Positions 53,705 to 54,685 of a stretch of 54,685 bases of DNA are shown here, piece after piece. The translations under genes were made by a program, and so were the position numbers. The notes below the pieces were generated by a model that saw only the letters and a program-made list of their open reading frames with translations, made no database searches and had not been told where the DNA came from. Position 1 is the stretch's first letter. Every line of letters starts with the position of its first letter. The stretch spans positions 1 through 54,685 of the forward strand of contig CAZIZQ010000002.1 of assembly GCA_964544105.1 (NCBI GenBank). Reading direction: 5' to 3'. This stretch comes from GCA-016432345 sp964544105. GTDB lineage: Bacteria > Patescibacteriota > Microgenomatia > Levybacterales > UBA12049.

Positions 53705-53890
53705 TTATTTCTTCTTATCAAATGGTTTTTGTTTTGTACTTTTCTGAACTAGTTCATTGAATTCTTCTTGTAGAATACTGTTTCCTTCGCTTTCTATTAT
53801 TTTGTGTAGTTCTTTATCTTGGGGGTTTATTTTATGTCTTCTGAGTATTTCTTTTAATGTTAGTTTTTTATGAATTGTTGGTTTTTTCAT
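53705..53890 (-). CDS. Small basic protein downstream of the BRO-like gene
   Basis: A 61-residue, Lys/Glu-rich helical protein (HKKLTLKEILRRHKINPQDKELHKIIESEG). Its ATG overlaps the BRO-like stop codon by 4 nt (ATGA), so it is translated with it. No family recognised; it might be a partner or part of the same addiction-like unit. Confidence 0.55.
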   Translation of the reverse strand: MKKPTIHKKLTLKEILRRHKINPQDKELHKIIESEGNSILQEEFNELVQKSTKQKPFDKKK

Positions 53891-54685
53891 TTTAAAAGTC
53901 CTAACCCTTTGGCGTTTAATTTTGTTACCACTTTCTTGCCAGTTCTTCTTTCTAATCTTTTCCTTGCCAAGCCTGCAACTTGACCACCCTCTTTGGCTAC
54001 TTTTCTATTCTCTTCAAAGTTCTTAGGCTCTACTTTTTTAGAAATTTCTGTGGTGGAGGCTTCTGCAAGCATATTAAGTACCAGTTCGAGATTTGTCATG
54101 TTATCCCGTAGGTTTTCTTTTTTGAGATCTTTGTACTTTTTGTAATCCTTGGTTTTCATTCCTGCCCAAGCAAAAGTAATTTCATCAGTAAGGGTGGCAA
54201 ATTCACTATTTATTTTTACTCCTCGGTTTTCCCATTCATCAGTTAACTCTTTTCTAATCTCAATACTTTTTAACCTTTGGTTCACCCAGTTTTGAGAATA
54301 TCCTCGTTTTAGGTAAAAACGCATTGCTCTTTGAATGGCAATTTCAGGATCTTCTGATTCTTCAACTCTTTCATAACCCACACGGGCTAGCCATAGTTTA
54401 AATGGTTCAGCATTAGGAGAGGGTATTGATTGGATTATTCTAAACATAGTTTCTGTATCTGCAACATCAGTCAGTCTCATCTTTCCATCTGCTGCTAACA
54501 TTTTCAAACCGTTACATTTTGTAACGGTTTCACTTGAACCTTCCTCTACCAACCTTTTTTTCATTACCCGCCAGTAAACTTGCGGGTTTTCACTTTCAGA
54601 GAGAACAGCTATTACATCAACGACAGAGAAATACCATTTTTCCTTTTTTCATCGAAGTGACGGCGGATCTTTTTACCTTCAAAGA
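53887..54685 (-). pseudogene. BRO/DinD-like gene with frameshift at a homopolymer (5' end outside window)
   Basis: The large frame reads NPQVYWRVMKKRLVEEGSSETVTKCNGLKMLAADGKMRLTDVADTE in successive blocks and PFKLWLARVGYERVEE, typical of BRO-N/DinD-like proteins. The frame is open upstream of the ATG at 54564 through WYFSVVDVIAVLSESE. Beyond 54644-54649 the same protein continues in another frame as FEGKKIRRHFDEK. One A missing from a poly-A run of six (plus-strand T6 at 54644-54649) would restore one reading frame. Sequencing error, mutation or natural slippage cannot be told apart here. Confidence 0.8.

Noticed and set aside
1..54685. Recoding of UGA as in some CPR phyla.
   Set aside because: UGA ends several genes in ATGA overlaps with normal C-termini, and no UGA is found inside a conserved protein except at the metE-N frameshift.

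Overview
The window looks like a 54.7 kb scaffold piece from a Candidate Phyla Radiation (Patescibacteria) bacterium, most likely Microgenomates-like. This is inference from gene content: very tightly packed AT-rich operons with 4-8 nt stop/start overlaps, a TrpR-like YerC-type regulator, a short DUF35 protein, LytR_C and LUD proteins, several small toxin-antitoxin pairs, and a near-absence of ordinary 5' leaders. UGA acts as a stop (for example in the ATGA overlaps), so the code is standard. One 88-N assembly gap lies inside the thiolase gene.

Layout. 0-3 kb: a cut-off quinone oxidoreductase, a degenerate Nudix protein, an MFS transporter and a TrpR-like regulator sitting on a 26-bp perfect palindrome. 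3-11 kb: membrane and envelope genes (DUF475/TerC-like, PQQ-type sugar dehydrogenase, FTR1 iron permease, beta-lactamase-fold hydrolase, a MacAB-like ABC exporter with a relic of a second permease, a LytR_C protein) and a tRNA-Ser with an ACT anticodon. 11-14 kb: a thioredoxin-fold/DsbB disulfide pair, a DUF433/DUF5615 TA pair, a haem membrane protein and a cupredoxin. 13.8-17.4 kb: a riboflavin operon (ribE-ribH-ribBA-ribD) under an FMN riboswitch. 17.4-23.7 kb: trxB, a phosphoribosyltransferase, a ferric-reductase-like protein overlapping htpX, glnA and small membrane proteins. 23.7-31.5 kb: a complete mevalonate operon, HMGR, HMGS, thiolase, DUF35, MvaK1, MvaK2, MvaD, and an Idi-like Nudix domain fused to undecaprenyl-diphosphate synthase. 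31.6-33.4 kb: an ECF sigma factor with two small membrane proteins, and a second DUF433/DUF5615 pair. 33.4-37.9 kb: a methionine/SAM operon (metF, split metE, metK) under a SAM-I riboswitch. 37.9-41.2 kb: cysS, a DUF59 Fe-S protein, and a MerR-HTH/GHKL-ATPase fusion with a STAS-like partner. 41.3-46.1 kb: recR, two prs genes, ybaB, dnaX, ybeY, rpsU. 46.2-50.1 kb: HIT, DHH-like, proS, HicAB. 50.1-53 kb: a cyclase-family hydrolase, zwf, gnd. 53-54.7 kb: a transposase relic, small proteins and a frameshifted BRO/DinD-like gene.

How the parts fit. Carbon flow is readable: oxidative pentose phosphate genes (NADPH, ribulose-5-P), PRPP synthetases, riboflavin, and acetyl-CoA through mevalonate to C55 lipid carrier. 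Homocysteine to methionine to SAM is organised as one SAM-controlled unit.

Three regulatory themes stand out. (1) Seven genes have -10 boxes placed so that the predicted +1 is the first base of the start codon (leaderless), and at least six more have 1-5 nt leaders. (2) Both riboswitches end in a terminator whose U-run runs straight into the ATG and whose 3' arm is the only Shine-Dalgarno-like sequence. (3) The MerR-ATPase/STAS operon has 13-bp direct repeats flanking its own -10 box and looks like an undescribed partner-switching regulator.

The genome also carries several repeat types inside genes: palindromic inserts in frame (quinone oxidoreductase, cysS), palindromes forming C-terminal tails (RibE, ProS), and heptamer tandem repeats (recR, ribE, dnaX).
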